Origin: CAYTPI01 sp964439625
GTDB taxonomy: Bacteria; Chloroflexota; Anaerolineae; Aggregatilineales; UBA3940
Assembly: GCA_964439625.1 (NCBI GenBank)
Contig: CAYTPI010000021.1
Location: 4,211 to 68,210, forward strand
Direction of reading: 5' to 3'
Length of the DNA: 64,000 bases
Shown here: one piece after another, positions 18,029 to 25,991 of the stretch
How the letters are laid out: each line of letters begins with the position of its first letter
How positions within the stretch are numbered: position 1 is the stretch's first letter
The notes under the pieces: generated by a model
Told to the model about the DNA's origin: nothing
Seen by the model: the letters and a program-made list of their open reading frames with translations, nothing else
Databases searched by the model: none
Program-made: the position numbers and the translations under genes

Positions 18029-18916
18029 ATGTCAGAAACAAACAACGCAGGGGTTGACCTGCATATGCAACTCATGACAAGGATGACAGAATTGGAAGAC
18101 GCCTCTAGGCGTCTCGATGAGGTTATGGATATCCTCTTCGACAGCCTCAAAGAACATGGCTTCCAACCGACCAAGCATCTTGTCAACCGGCGGCAGCATC
18201 TTAACAATACGATCCAGTCGGTCAAAGTAACCAGCAATCGGCTTGATCAGCAGCTTCAACGGTTTGAAGAGTTGGTTCGTATTTCAGCGCTGCTGACATC
18301 TTCATTAGAACTCTCTGACGTGCTCGAAGACGTGATGGATACGGTTGTCAGTTTGACTGGGGCAGAACGCGCCTACCTAATGCTTTACGACGAGGATGGC
18401 GAGCTAACCGTCCGTGCTGCCCGTAACTGGAACCAACAGACCATCAATGAAAGTGAGGTCGGTCTCAGCCAGAGTGTCGTAGATGCTGCCGTAAGCGAAC
18501 GGCGTCCCATCCTGACGACAAACGCACAAGCTGACACCCGCTTTATGGATCAAGAAAGTATTGTGATGCAGAAGCTGCGCTCAATACTTTGTATTCCGGC
18601 TATCCTTGGTGATAAGCCTGTTGGCGTTCTATACGCTGATAACCGTTTGAAAAAAGGTGTCTTTACTGAAGAGATCATCCCAATTCTGACGGCCTTTGGC
18701 AACCAAGTTGCCATCGCCATTGCTAATGCGCAACTTCACGGCAAAGTCCAAGACGACCTCCAGCAGGCCAAGATGCAAATTAAGGAACTGCAGATCAACG
18801 TTGATGCCAATAAGGTTGAACGCGAAGTCACTCAAATTACGGAAACACCGTACTTCAAAGAACTAGCAGAGGCCGCTAAGCAGATGCGGAGCCGGCAGCG
18901 CCAGCAGGAAGACTAG
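18029..18916 (+). CDS. GAF-domain protein with flanking coiled coils
   Basis: 295 aa from ATG 18029 (a GTG at 18008 is the alternative). Residues 1-90 are helical and charged (MQLMTRMTELEDASRRLDE), a GAF domain covers about 95-230 (SLELSDVLEDVMDTVV, then TGAERAYLMLYDEDGE and GVLYADNR), and a coiled coil with Gln/Lys/Glu heptads ends the protein. No kinase, cyclase or output domain follows, so it would be a cytoplasmic sensor or scaffold acting through a partner. The chimeric receiver-domain fragment downstream is on the opposite strand and is not an obvious partner. Confidence 0.8.
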   Translation: MSETNNAGVDLHMQLMTRMTELEDASRRLDEVMDILFDSLKEHGFQPTKHLVNRRQHLNNTIQSVKVTSNRLDQQLQRFEELVRISALLTSSLELSDVLEDVMDTVVSLTGAERAYLMLYDEDGELTVRAARNWNQQTINESEVGLSQSVVDAAVSERRPILTTNAQADTRFMDQESIVMQKLRSILCIPAILGDKPVGVLYADNRLKKGVFTEEIIPILTAFGNQVAIAIANAQLHGKVQDDLQQAKMQIKELQINVDANKVEREVTQITETPYFKELAEAAKQMRSRQRQQED

Positions 18917-18996
18917 CCCCTAAACCAGAATTAAATAGAGGTACTTACTCATAGGAAAAGCAAGTACTTCTGTCTTAGTCTCGACTGCGGGTTAGG

Positions 18997-19743
18997 CTAG
19001 CCTAATATCGCTTGGATTTGCGTGATTAATTCTTTAGTCAGAAAGGGTTTTGAAATGTCCCCTGTGAAGGCCGCTGCCTCTACCCTCTGACGATGATGTT
19101 TCATGGCATGGGCGGTCAACGCGATTACCGGCAATGAAGCTAGCTTGGGCCGCTTACGAATTTCCGCATAAGCTGTAAATCCATCCATAACGGGCATAGA
19201 CAAATCCATCAGCACAAACGATGGCTTCAAACCCACATCTAATAGTACCAATGCTTCCTGACCATCTTCTGCGATTGTAACGTCCGCTCCATACAGCGTA
19301 CCCAGCACAGACTCTGCCAATTCCTGCGCCAAAGCATAGAGCGTTTTACCCACTTCATCCGCTTTGCTTTTGATGGCTAACCAAGCCTGATAACAACAAG
19401 CGATGTGATTGCGCTGTGGACGTTGTTTGCGGCATTGGCACTTCTCAATCCCAGTCAATTGCTTCAATTCGCGGTGCAACTGCTCCACTTGCCAACGGAC
19501 GGCATCCTCGTCTTGGACATCGTCCGCGCTGAGGGAAGCCTCAGAATTGGTAATGACCCAGTCAATGTCGCCGTTTGGTGCAACTATCTTGAAAAGTCGC
19601 ACGAGAAAAGGCACTTTTTTGAGTTTGACCATCACGCCGTTTTGTAACCGATCGCCTGTCCACTCAATCTCTTGCAGATGCTTATAGCCTTCTTCTTTCG
19701 ACACGCTCACCAAGCGGTTTGACTTAAGCGCCTTCGTTGTCAC
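18997..19743 (-). pseudogene. Chimera: transposase C-terminal fragment fused in frame to a truncated response-regulator receiver domain
   Basis: 248 codons read from a GTG at 19743. Residues 1-140 are the C-terminal third of a DDE transposase of the IS4/IS701-like kind (VEQLHRELKQLTGIEKCQCRK contains the terminal Glu and the Cys-rich turn). From about 150 the frame continues into a receiver domain (TIAEDGQEAL, the phosphoacceptor Asp in LMDLSMPVMDG, LTAH, SKPF). The receiver lacks its first strand and the paired acidic residues, so it should not be phosphorylated normally. Both parents are truncated and joined; this is best read as debris from an insertion plus deletion, although the frame is intact. 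Confidence 0.75.
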
Positions 19744-20029
19744 TCCACTGGCGCTTGACTATCTCCATCTTACGGGCATATTTTTTGGCTTTTACGCTAT
19801 CATCTACAATCGGATGAGCGGCTGGGCTATCATTCAATAATGGACTGACCTGCTCCCACAGGTGGCGTGCCGTTAATTTCTCGCGATAAAGATAATCATT
19901 GACCGCGTCATGGCTCACATCCTCAAAATGTTTCGCTAAATTTTTGCAGGTATGATTGATTGGTGTGCTAATCAGATATTCGATATAGTTCTTTTTTATA
20001 ACCATACCTCTATCATAATAAATCAACAT
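19724..20029 (-). pseudogene. Transposase N-terminal fragment
   Basis: 101 codons (ATG at 20029, or at 20005) encode the N-terminus of the same transposase family: KKNYIEYLISTPINHTC, HDAVNDYLYREKLTARHLW and IVDDSV, the last carrying the first catalytic Asp. After VKRQW the frame stops, and the C-terminal fragment begins in another frame 20 bp earlier on the map. Roughly the middle third of the gene, with the second catalytic Asp, is missing. No terminal inverted repeats could be identified, so the element is inactive. Confidence 0.75.
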
Positions 20030-20100
20030 TTTGTCCTGTTAAGCGAAAAGTCTAGCTACATAAGGCTTAAAGTTAGCGTTGCTGCAAAAAGTGGCGGGAA

Positions 20101-20298
20101 AGCGGCTATGCTTTCAGTACATTGTTGGGTGGTGTGTTGTCGGATATGTTCTCGATTCAGGTTGCCGTCCTGGTCATCGCTGTACTGACCGTGTTTTCCG
20201 GTCTTATCACGGCTATCTACTTACCAGAAACGGTTCAACTGTCCGATGTGCCGGTCACGGCATTAGAGCTTTCAACCAAACGTCAGGATTCTGCATGA
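20101..20298 (+). pseudogene. C-terminal fragment of an MFS transporter
   Basis: The frame at 20101-20298 reads SGYAFSTLLGGVLSD, then a hydrophobic helix (VAVLVIAVLTVFSGLITAI) and a polar tail ending in TGA at 20296-20298. This matches the last transmembrane helix of a major facilitator transporter. In-frame stops at 20053 and 20068 and the transposase remnant show that the rest of the gene was lost. The TGA overlaps the ATG of the nucleoside phosphorylase (ATGA), so the two were once translationally coupled. Confidence 0.65.
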
Positions 20299-21077
20299 GC
20301 TACCCGATTCTGGAAAATAAAGATCACGATGCGCCATCAGTGTTTACGGCTGAAAATCTGCTGCGGGAAGCACGACGGCAAAAATCGCTTTCGCTAGAAC
20401 CAGTTCCAGAAGTGTGTATGCTCGATCCTGATGGTGATCTGGCGCAGTATTTGCTAGACAGCGGCGCGGGCCATTTGCATCCGAACTGGTCATGTTACCA
20501 CACCCGCTTGATTGTCTTTACCCATAATGAAGTGACATATGGTGTCGTGCCCTATGCCGTCGGCGCGTCGTTCGCTGTCCTGGTCGCTGAGGAGCTTTTT
20601 GCATCGGGATGCAAATTACTGATTAGCATTACGTCTGCCGGGCAGATTGTCCCAGCGGGTCAGCCGCCGTATTTTGTGCTGATTGACCGGGCGCTGCGCG
20701 ATGAGGGCACGAGTTATCACTATCTGCCACCGGCACGCTACAGCGAAATCCGCACCGACTTACAGAAACGGTTGGATGGTGTGTTTGAAAGCGCAGCAGA
20801 ACGTGTGTTGCGTGGAGCAACCTGGACGACTGATGCGCCTTTCCGTGAAACGAAAGCTGCTATTGCCAGCGCGCACGCTGAAGGCATTCTGGGTGTGGAA
20901 ATGGAAGCCGCTGCACTCTATGCCTTCGCCCGGGCGAAAACAAAAGATGTCGTTTGTTTCGCCCACATCACGAACCAGATGGCACAGATTGAAGGCGATT
21001 TTGAGAAGGGGGCGAACAATGGCAGCGACAGGGCGCTGGAAGTTGTCTCTCTAACAGCGAAAGCCTGCATGCGTTAA
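20295..21077 (+). CDS. Nucleoside phosphorylase (uridine/purine phosphorylase family)
   Basis: 260 aa from ATG 20295; the open frame extends upstream to 20079 but that part is out-of-frame MFS sequence. Nucleoside phosphorylases cleave nucleosides with phosphate to free base and ribose-1-phosphate. Family signs are the GVVPYAVGAS and SITSAGQI strands for phosphate/sugar binding and GVEMEAAALYA, the conserved strand that contacts the ribose. Coupling to a transporter fragment suggests an original uptake-and-cleavage operon. Specificity cannot be assigned. Its promoter was probably lost or replaced by the rearrangement upstream. Confidence 0.8.
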   Translation: MSYPILENKDHDAPSVFTAENLLREARRQKSLSLEPVPEVCMLDPDGDLAQYLLDSGAGHLHPNWSCYHTRLIVFTHNEVTYGVVPYAVGASFAVLVAEELFASGCKLLISITSAGQIVPAGQPPYFVLIDRALRDEGTSYHYLPPARYSEIRTDLQKRLDGVFESAAERVLRGATWTTDAPFRETKAAIASAHAEGILGVEMEAAALYAFARAKTKDVVCFAHITNQMAQIEGDFEKGANNGSDRALEVVSLTAKACMR

Positions 21078-21078
21078 A

Positions 21079-21357
21079 TTGGATTACGAGACTGCATTAC
21101 TGTATGCAGATCAAGGTTCGCGACAGTTCATTCTCTTATCTCTAGCGGAGGTTTATCGTACTAGCGGGAAACTGGATAGGGCTGCAGCCACATATGAAGA
21201 ATATGTCAATAATCCTAACGTTGATCCGGAGCTGAGCCGCTTTCACATTATGCTGATGCGCCCGGATACGCCACTGCTTGACGGAGACTATTTACCGTTA
21301 ACGTTGACGTTTGTTCCTGGTTTAGAGGTCACAACCCAGGCGCTTGACTTCAGGTAA
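21079..21357 (+). pseudogene. Short TPR-like fragment
   Basis: A 92-codon frame opens 2 bp after the phosphorylase stop with a TTG. Residues 15-45 (LSLAEVYRTSGKLDRAAATYEEY) look like one tetratricopeptide repeat; the rest (LMRPDTPLLDGDYLPL) is not recognised. One repeat cannot form a TPR domain, so this is probably a fragment, perhaps of a larger gene disrupted by the same events as at 18997-20298. It could also be a small genuine protein. Confidence 0.35.
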
Positions 21358-21377
21358 AATTCCCTGACAGCTGTGTA

Positions 21378-22487
21378 TTAACTTTGATACACTTCTCGCC
21401 GACGGAGGGTTTTCGCCAGCACATCATGCCGAATATTAACGCCGATTCCCGGAGCAGATGGCACGGTGATAGTGCCATCGTCGTTTAGCGTAAAGACATG
21501 GTCGATGATGTCCTCGTGCCAATAGCGATCAGTTGCGGAGATATCCCCCGGATGCACGAAGTTGGGCAGCGATGCCATGGCAAGGTTGTGGGCACGTCCA
21601 ACGCCCGACTCGAGCAGGCCACCGCACCACACAGCAAGTTCATTCTCTTGGCAAACATCGTGAATCTTGACCGCATTGCTAATACCGCCAACACGCGCCG
21701 GCTTGATGTTAATAATACGGCCACTACCCAAACTGATCATCTCGCGTGCTTGCGATGGAGTCTTGATGCTCTCATCAAGGCAGATGGGCGTTTCAAGTTG
21801 GGGTTGCAGCGTCGCATGGTCGATTAAGTCGTCGTATGACAAAGGCTGCTCCAGCATGACGAGGTTGAATGCGTCAATCTGTTTGAGATGCTCGGCATCA
21901 CTCAAGGAGAAAGCTGCATTTGCATCACCCATCAGTTCGAGATCAGGAAAGGCCTGGCGCAGCGCTTGGAGCAGGTCAACGTCCCGTCCAGGCTTGATTT
22001 TGATCTTAATTTGCCGATAGCCTTGTTCTACAAATGACCCGACACGCTCCACCAAAACTTCGGTTGATTTTTGTAACCCAACACTGACGCGGACGCGCAC
22101 TGCATCACGCACCCCATTGAGCCGCTTCTTAAGCGAAATACCTTGCTGTTTCGCATCTAAATCCCAAATCGCTGCTTCAATACCAGCTTTTGCCATCGGG
22201 TGCCCCCGCACAAACGCGACTACATTCGAAAAAGTCTCTGGAATAACGTCATTAGCAGCAATTACTGCTGGTATCAAGTAGTCACGTTGGGTGTGCCAGC
22301 AAGTTTGGATCGTTTCATATGAGTAGAGTGGTGCTTCATCAACGGGAGATTCGCCATAGCCCACAAGTCCATCTGCGTAAACAGCAATGATGATCTTCTG
22401 AACGTCCGTCACGGCACCAAAGCTGGTCTCAAATGGGTGCTTTAGTGGCATTGCGATATGCCATTGTTCAATACGCTCAATTTTCAT
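21378..22487 (-). CDS. menC: o-Succinylbenzoate synthase / N-succinylamino acid racemase-like enolase-superfamily enzyme
   Basis: 369 aa, full length for the OSBS/NSAR branch of the muconate-lactonizing subgroup. The N-terminal cap (PFETSFG, VGYGESPV) and the barrel residues fit: KIKIK at 161-165 holds the KxK base, D188, E213 and D238 are the expected Mg ligands, and K262 in NIKPARVGG is the partner Lys. OSBS makes o-succinylbenzoate in menaquinone synthesis; NSAR enzymes of the same family racemise N-succinyl amino acids. No other men gene lies nearby, so either role is possible. Its ATG overlaps the stop of the upstream PPOX gene (TAATG), implying coupling. Confidence 0.85.
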   Translation of the reverse strand: MKIERIEQWHIAMPLKHPFETSFGAVTDVQKIIIAVYADGLVGYGESPVDEAPLYSYETIQTCWHTQRDYLIPAVIAANDVIPETFSNVVAFVRGHPMAKAGIEAAIWDLDAKQQGISLKKRLNGVRDAVRVRVSVGLQKSTEVLVERVGSFVEQGYRQIKIKIKPGRDVDLLQALRQAFPDLELMGDANAAFSLSDAEHLKQIDAFNLVMLEQPLSYDDLIDHATLQPQLETPICLDESIKTPSQAREMISLGSGRIINIKPARVGGISNAVKIHDVCQENELAVWCGGLLESGVGRAHNLAMASLPNFVHPGDISATDRYWHEDIIDHVFTLNDDGTITVPSAPGIGVNIRHDVLAKTLRRREVYQS

Positions 22488-23044
22488 TAGGACTCGCCCT
22501 GTTGAGCAATATGCGTTGGCAGACCGTCAATGCTGCACCAGTTATCCTCAGCATGGGTGGCCTCTAATTCTTCTGGCTTTGCCGTCCAGTAGCGCGGAAG
22601 CGTATTGCGCTCTTCGACGAACTCATACTTCGGCACAGCATAACCGCATGACGTCTGTACTCGGTCAACGTCACAAACGATAATCTGGCGCATGCCGGGG
22701 AAGTCAGGGAAATTGGGCTTCAGGGTATGCCAGTCAGCGGTTCCCTGAAGGATGACACGTCCTTGCCCGTACAGCCGTAGAATATTGGGTGGCCCTTCAA
22801 AAGCGCAAAACATAAAGGTCATCCGACGGTTCTCAAGAATATGAGCCGATGTCTCGTTGCCGCTGCCTGTCATATCAAGGTAAGCGACTGTGTTAGCATC
22901 TAATACGCGGAAGGTGTTCAACCCTTTGGGGGATAAGTTGACACGCCCATCTGGTGAAAGCGGTGCCGTCGCGACGAAAAACATCTGCTGTTTCTCGATG
23001 AATGCTTTCTGTTGTGTGGAGATCTGATCGTAAAATTCAGCCAT
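22487..23044 (-). CDS. Pyridoxamine 5'-phosphate oxidase-fold protein
   Basis: 185 aa. The split-barrel flavin/F420-binding fold is indicated by FVATAPLSPDGRVNLSPKG and ENRRMTFMFCAFEGPPNILRLYG, typical of the pyridoxamine-phosphate-oxidase-like family found beside many metabolic genes. Cofactor and substrate are not defined. AGGAG lies just before the ATG. It is translationally coupled to the menC-like gene, which suggests a shared pathway, and divergent from dam across 176 bp that include a perfect 12-bp palindrome. Confidence 0.8.
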   Translation of the reverse strand: MAEFYDQISTQQKAFIEKQQMFFVATAPLSPDGRVNLSPKGLNTFRVLDANTVAYLDMTGSGNETSAHILENRRMTFMFCAFEGPPNILRLYGQGRVILQGTADWHTLKPNFPDFPGMRQIIVCDVDRVQTSCGYAVPKYEFVEERNTLPRYWTAKPEELEATHAEDNWCSIDGLPTHIAQQGES

Positions 23045-23128
23045 GATCTCCTGCCTTTCTTTATATGGCAGCGATCCCTTGATTGTTTAGAGGATACGCC
23101 GGGAGAATATTATACGTTCATCTTCAAA

Positions 23129-23140
23129 GAACAATTGTTC
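23129..23140. promoter_or_regulatory. Perfect 12-bp palindrome in a divergent intergenic region
   Basis: GAACAATTGTTC at 23129-23140 is its own reverse complement and lies between two divergent genes (PPOX-fold gene and dam). It could be an operator for a dimeric repressor. No regulator is linked to it. Confidence 0.3.
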
Positions 23141-23220
23141 CGAATTTGATGGTGCAGATCGTCAATCGAACATAAAATAGATACGAGCAAGATACATTAC
23201 TCACCATACTTTGATTTTTA

Positions 23221-24141
23221 TTGAAAGCTAGTTTACTGATCTTGCATCAAATTGAAACAAACAGCGAACATAAGCAGCAAAAGCTATTTGAAGCGGCTGA
23301 CATAGGTCCTTTTGTGAAGTGGGTAGGAGGAAAATCTAGCTTACTCGCTCAGTATAAGCCCCTATTCCCGCAAACGGCAAAGAATTACTTTGAGCCCTTT
23401 GTGGGTGGTGGTGCTGTATTCTTTCATTTGAAGGCGAAAAATATCTCTAGCTTATATACGTTAAACGATATGAATCCTGAACTCATATCTGTATATCGTA
23501 TTGTCCGAGATGAAGTTGATGCATTAGTATTGCTACTTTCAGAATTTAAAGCCAAACATAGTAAGGAATTCTATTATAAAGTTAGAGCATGGGATCGTGT
23601 AGATACTTTCAAGAAGCGGACAGACTTGGAACGAGCCGCTCGTTTCTTGTATCTGAATAGAACTTGCTACAATGGTCTCTGGCGTGTCAATAGTAAGGGA
23701 CAATTCAATGTACCCATGGGCCGCTACAAGAATCCAAATATAGAAAACCAAGATAGGCTTCGCGGGGCCTCACAGGCCCTTCAGGGTGTTAAGTTAACCA
23801 ATCTTGACTTTAGTGACTGTGTTGCTGCGGCTCAAGCCGGTGATTTTGTCTATTTTGACCCGCCATATATTCCCCTCAATGCAACCTCAAACTTCACCAG
23901 TTATTCAAAAGATGGCTTTGATTTGAAAGACCAAGAGCGATTAGCCGAGACTGTCCTTGACCTCCACGACCGTGGATGCAATGTGATGGTAAGTAACTCT
24001 AGCGCACAAATTGTGTATGACATCTACAACTCATTAGGCATTTCATCACTGACAATTCATTCAGTTGAAGCTAAGAGACGCATCAACTCAAAATCTAAAA
24101 AACGAGGAGAGATCGCCGAGGTTGTTATTGTCAATTACTGA
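23221..24141 (+). CDS. dam: DNA adenine N6-methyltransferase (Dam/D12 class)
   Basis: 306 aa from a TTG start; the first 30 residues are not typical and the start is uncertain. FVKWVGGKSSLL (AdoMet motif X/FxxGGG), FEPFVGGGAVFF (motif I), the ND in LNDMNPE, and DPPY (motif IV catalytic) define a D12-class adenine methylase. The sequence is visibly more AT-rich than the genes around it. It converges on a small PD-(D/E)XK nuclease gene 9 bp away, so it probably forms the protective half of a type II restriction-modification system rather than housekeeping Dam. Recognition sequence unknown. Confidence 0.88.
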   Translation: MKASLLILHQIETNSEHKQQKLFEAADIGPFVKWVGGKSSLLAQYKPLFPQTAKNYFEPFVGGGAVFFHLKAKNISSLYTLNDMNPELISVYRIVRDEVDALVLLLSEFKAKHSKEFYYKVRAWDRVDTFKKRTDLERAARFLYLNRTCYNGLWRVNSKGQFNVPMGRYKNPNIENQDRLRGASQALQGVKLTNLDFSDCVAAAQAGDFVYFDPPYIPLNATSNFTSYSKDGFDLKDQERLAETVLDLHDRGCNVMVSNSSAQIVYDIYNSLGISSLTIHSVEAKRRINSKSKKRGEIAEVVIVNY

Positions 24142-24150
24142 GTAACATGC

Positions 24151-24540
24151 TCACAAAGAGAAAAACAAAGTTAACCATGTGTCAACATCTTCTAAGTCAA
24201 CGACTTTGCCAGTGGCATACAAAAACGACCGCATGTTAGCTGAGAAACCAGCACCAGATATGACAACGATACCCGGTATAGGCCAAGCACTTATATCATC
24301 GATAGTCGTCGGAATTTTCTCTTCGGCTGTTCCAAAGCTACCCTGATATTTACACTCAATTCCGAGGCTTTGGCGGGTATCTGTTTCTGTGACCACAAGA
24401 TCAATCCGGCGTTCAGAACCCCAGATTCGCTTACCCACTTTAACCTGATGTCGCACATAAAGGCCTAGCTCCTCAGCGATTTGTGCCACTGCATGTTCTA
24501 GTTCTTTTCCAGATGCTACTGCTTTTGCGCCACCGGGCAT
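24151..24540 (-). CDS. PD-(D/E)XK-type nuclease, candidate restriction endonuclease
   Basis: 129 aa from ATG 24540, chosen because GGGAGA lies about 8 nt upstream; the frame is open to 24630 inside ccmB. The active-site set of the PD-(D/E)XK fold is present: E16 in GKELEHAV, D47 in ERRIDLVV and E62-x-K64 in IECKYQ. Position next to, and convergent with, a D12 adenine methylase suggests a restriction enzyme. At 129 aa it is shorter than most type II enzymes and has no separate specificity domain, so it may act as a dimer or need another subunit. It also lies 37 bp downstream of ccmB on the same strand. Confidence 0.65.
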   Translation of the reverse strand: MPGGAKAVASGKELEHAVAQIAEELGLYVRHQVKVGKRIWGSERRIDLVVTETDTRQSLGIECKYQGSFGTAEEKIPTTIDDISAWPIPGIVVISGAGFSANMRSFLYATGKVVDLEDVDTWLTLFFSL

Positions 24541-24577
24541 CAGAATTTCTCCCAAAAACACTAACATGCTGTCCACA

Positions 24578-25264
24578 CTACTCTTCGATGACGAAATCAA
24601 ACAGGAGGTAGGCCAACGTAATATAGACAATATTTAATACAATCAGCAGGCTAAACACATTGCTAATACCAGCGAAGTCAGCCCCCTCAAGTAATTGTCG
24701 TGTTGCGCGGACTGCGGGCACAATCACAGAAAGGGCGATTGGCAACAGCAGTACGGGCAGCAGTACATCACGTCCCTTTGTGTATACTGCCATGGACGCA
24801 ATCAACGTACCGACCCCAGCATAGCCTAAGATGCCGAGCAGTAAGATGACCACCAGCAGGGGAAAAGCCCGAAAAGCAAACGACGATACATTAAACAGTA
24901 TGGTCAGTGGCACCAGCAAGATAAAACCGACCACACTCATGAAGATAAAATTACTTGCCAACTTCCCAAAGTAGATCGCACTGCGATCCACAGGCGCTAA
25001 CAACAGGCCATCCAAGCTGCCTTGCTCATCTTCTCGATTGATTGAACGCCCCAGCCCCAAAATGCCGGAGAAGATGATCGTCACCCAGATGATACCCGCA
25101 GCACCCGCTTCACGGGCTGTCCGCTCTAGTTCAAGGGCAAAACTAAAAATCAAGACAGCCAACAGTGCAAATAGCAGCATAGCCGCAATGGTCTGACGGT
25201 TCCGCAGCTCCGAACGTACATCTTTCCAGGTAACCGCCAGCGCGGCTAGCACAAATTTACGCAC
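24578..25264 (-). CDS. ccmB: Cytochrome c biogenesis ABC transporter permease CcmB
   Basis: 228 aa from GTG 25264, which overlaps the ccmA stop by 8 bp and gives the normal CcmB length; the longer open frame to 25357 lies inside ccmA. Six hydrophobic segments are visible, and NREDEQGSLDGLLLAPVDR is the conserved cytoplasmic loop of the CcmB family. With CcmA it forms the ABC module of system I cytochrome c maturation, thought to release haem from CcmE. ccmC, which often follows, is absent; the nuclease gene follows instead. Confidence 0.9.
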   Translation of the reverse strand: MRKFVLAALAVTWKDVRSELRNRQTIAAMLLFALLAVLIFSFALELERTAREAGAAGIIWVTIIFSGILGLGRSINREDEQGSLDGLLLAPVDRSAIYFGKLASNFIFMSVVGFILLVPLTILFNVSSFAFRAFPLLVVILLLGILGYAGVGTLIASMAVYTKGRDVLLPVLLLPIALSVIVPAVRATRQLLEGADFAGISNVFSLLIVLNIVYITLAYLLFDFVIEE

Positions 25265-25991
25265 GAGTTGTCGCCATTCCAGTGATCTCAGCGTAGGTAT
25301 TCGCAAACGAGTCAGCTTGAATGTCGTCCCGTAGAGCCTCAAAAGCGATCTTGCCACGAGCCAGAATCAAGACGCGGTCGGCATGGGCCAACCCCCGCTC
25401 GATGTTGTGAGTGGTCATCAGAATGGTACGCCCAGCCGTGCGCACCGTCGCGAGAACATCGTCAAGAGAGGCGGAAGCCGCTTGATCTAAGCCGGTATAA
25501 GGCTCATCAAGCAGCATGATCGGCGGTTCATGGAGCAGCGCCCGAGCAATCGAGAGGCGCTGCTCCATCCCGCGGCTGTATGTAGCGACTAGGTCACCTG
25601 CGCGTTTGGTCAAACCGACGGCCTCTAGCAACGCATCGATGCGCTCTCGTCGTTGGTCAGGCCGGATGGCATACAGCCGACCATAAAATTGAAGGTTCTC
25701 TTTAGCTGTCAGGTCGGGGTAGAGTAAGGATCGGTGTGAAACAACGCCCAACAAAGCTCGAATTGCACTGGCATACCTGACGCTGTCGTAACCATTAATC
25801 TGAATTTGCCCGATTGTAGGGCGTGCCATCGTTGATATTAAGCGCATCAAAGTAGTTTTGCCTGCACCATTGGGGCCAAACAACGTCACGGATTGGCCCG
25901 CTTCAATCGCCACGTCAATGCCGCGCAACACCGACCGAAAGCCAAATACCTTGGCAACTCCCTGCATCTGAATAGCTGGAACAGTCGTCAT
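25257..25991 (-). CDS. ccmA: Cytochrome c biogenesis ABC transporter ATP-binding protein CcmA
   Basis: 244 aa. Walker A is GPNGAGKTT at 39-47, the signature motif is YSRGMEQRL, and Walker B is IMLLDEPYTGLD, followed by the H-loop His in TTHN. Length and the coupled ccmB identify the family; the ATP-binding subunit alone would be ambiguous. Start overlaps the end of the cytochrome c gene by 4 bp (25988-25991), so the whole run from 29442 down to ccmB looks like one operon. Confidence 0.88.
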   Translation of the reverse strand: MTTVPAIQMQGVAKVFGFRSVLRGIDVAIEAGQSVTLFGPNGAGKTTLMRLISTMARPTIGQIQINGYDSVRYASAIRALLGVVSHRSLLYPDLTAKENLQFYGRLYAIRPDQRRERIDALLEAVGLTKRAGDLVATYSRGMEQRLSIARALLHEPPIMLLDEPYTGLDQAASASLDDVLATVRTAGRTILMTTHNIERGLAHADRVLILARGKIAFEALRDDIQADSFANTYAEITGMATTRA

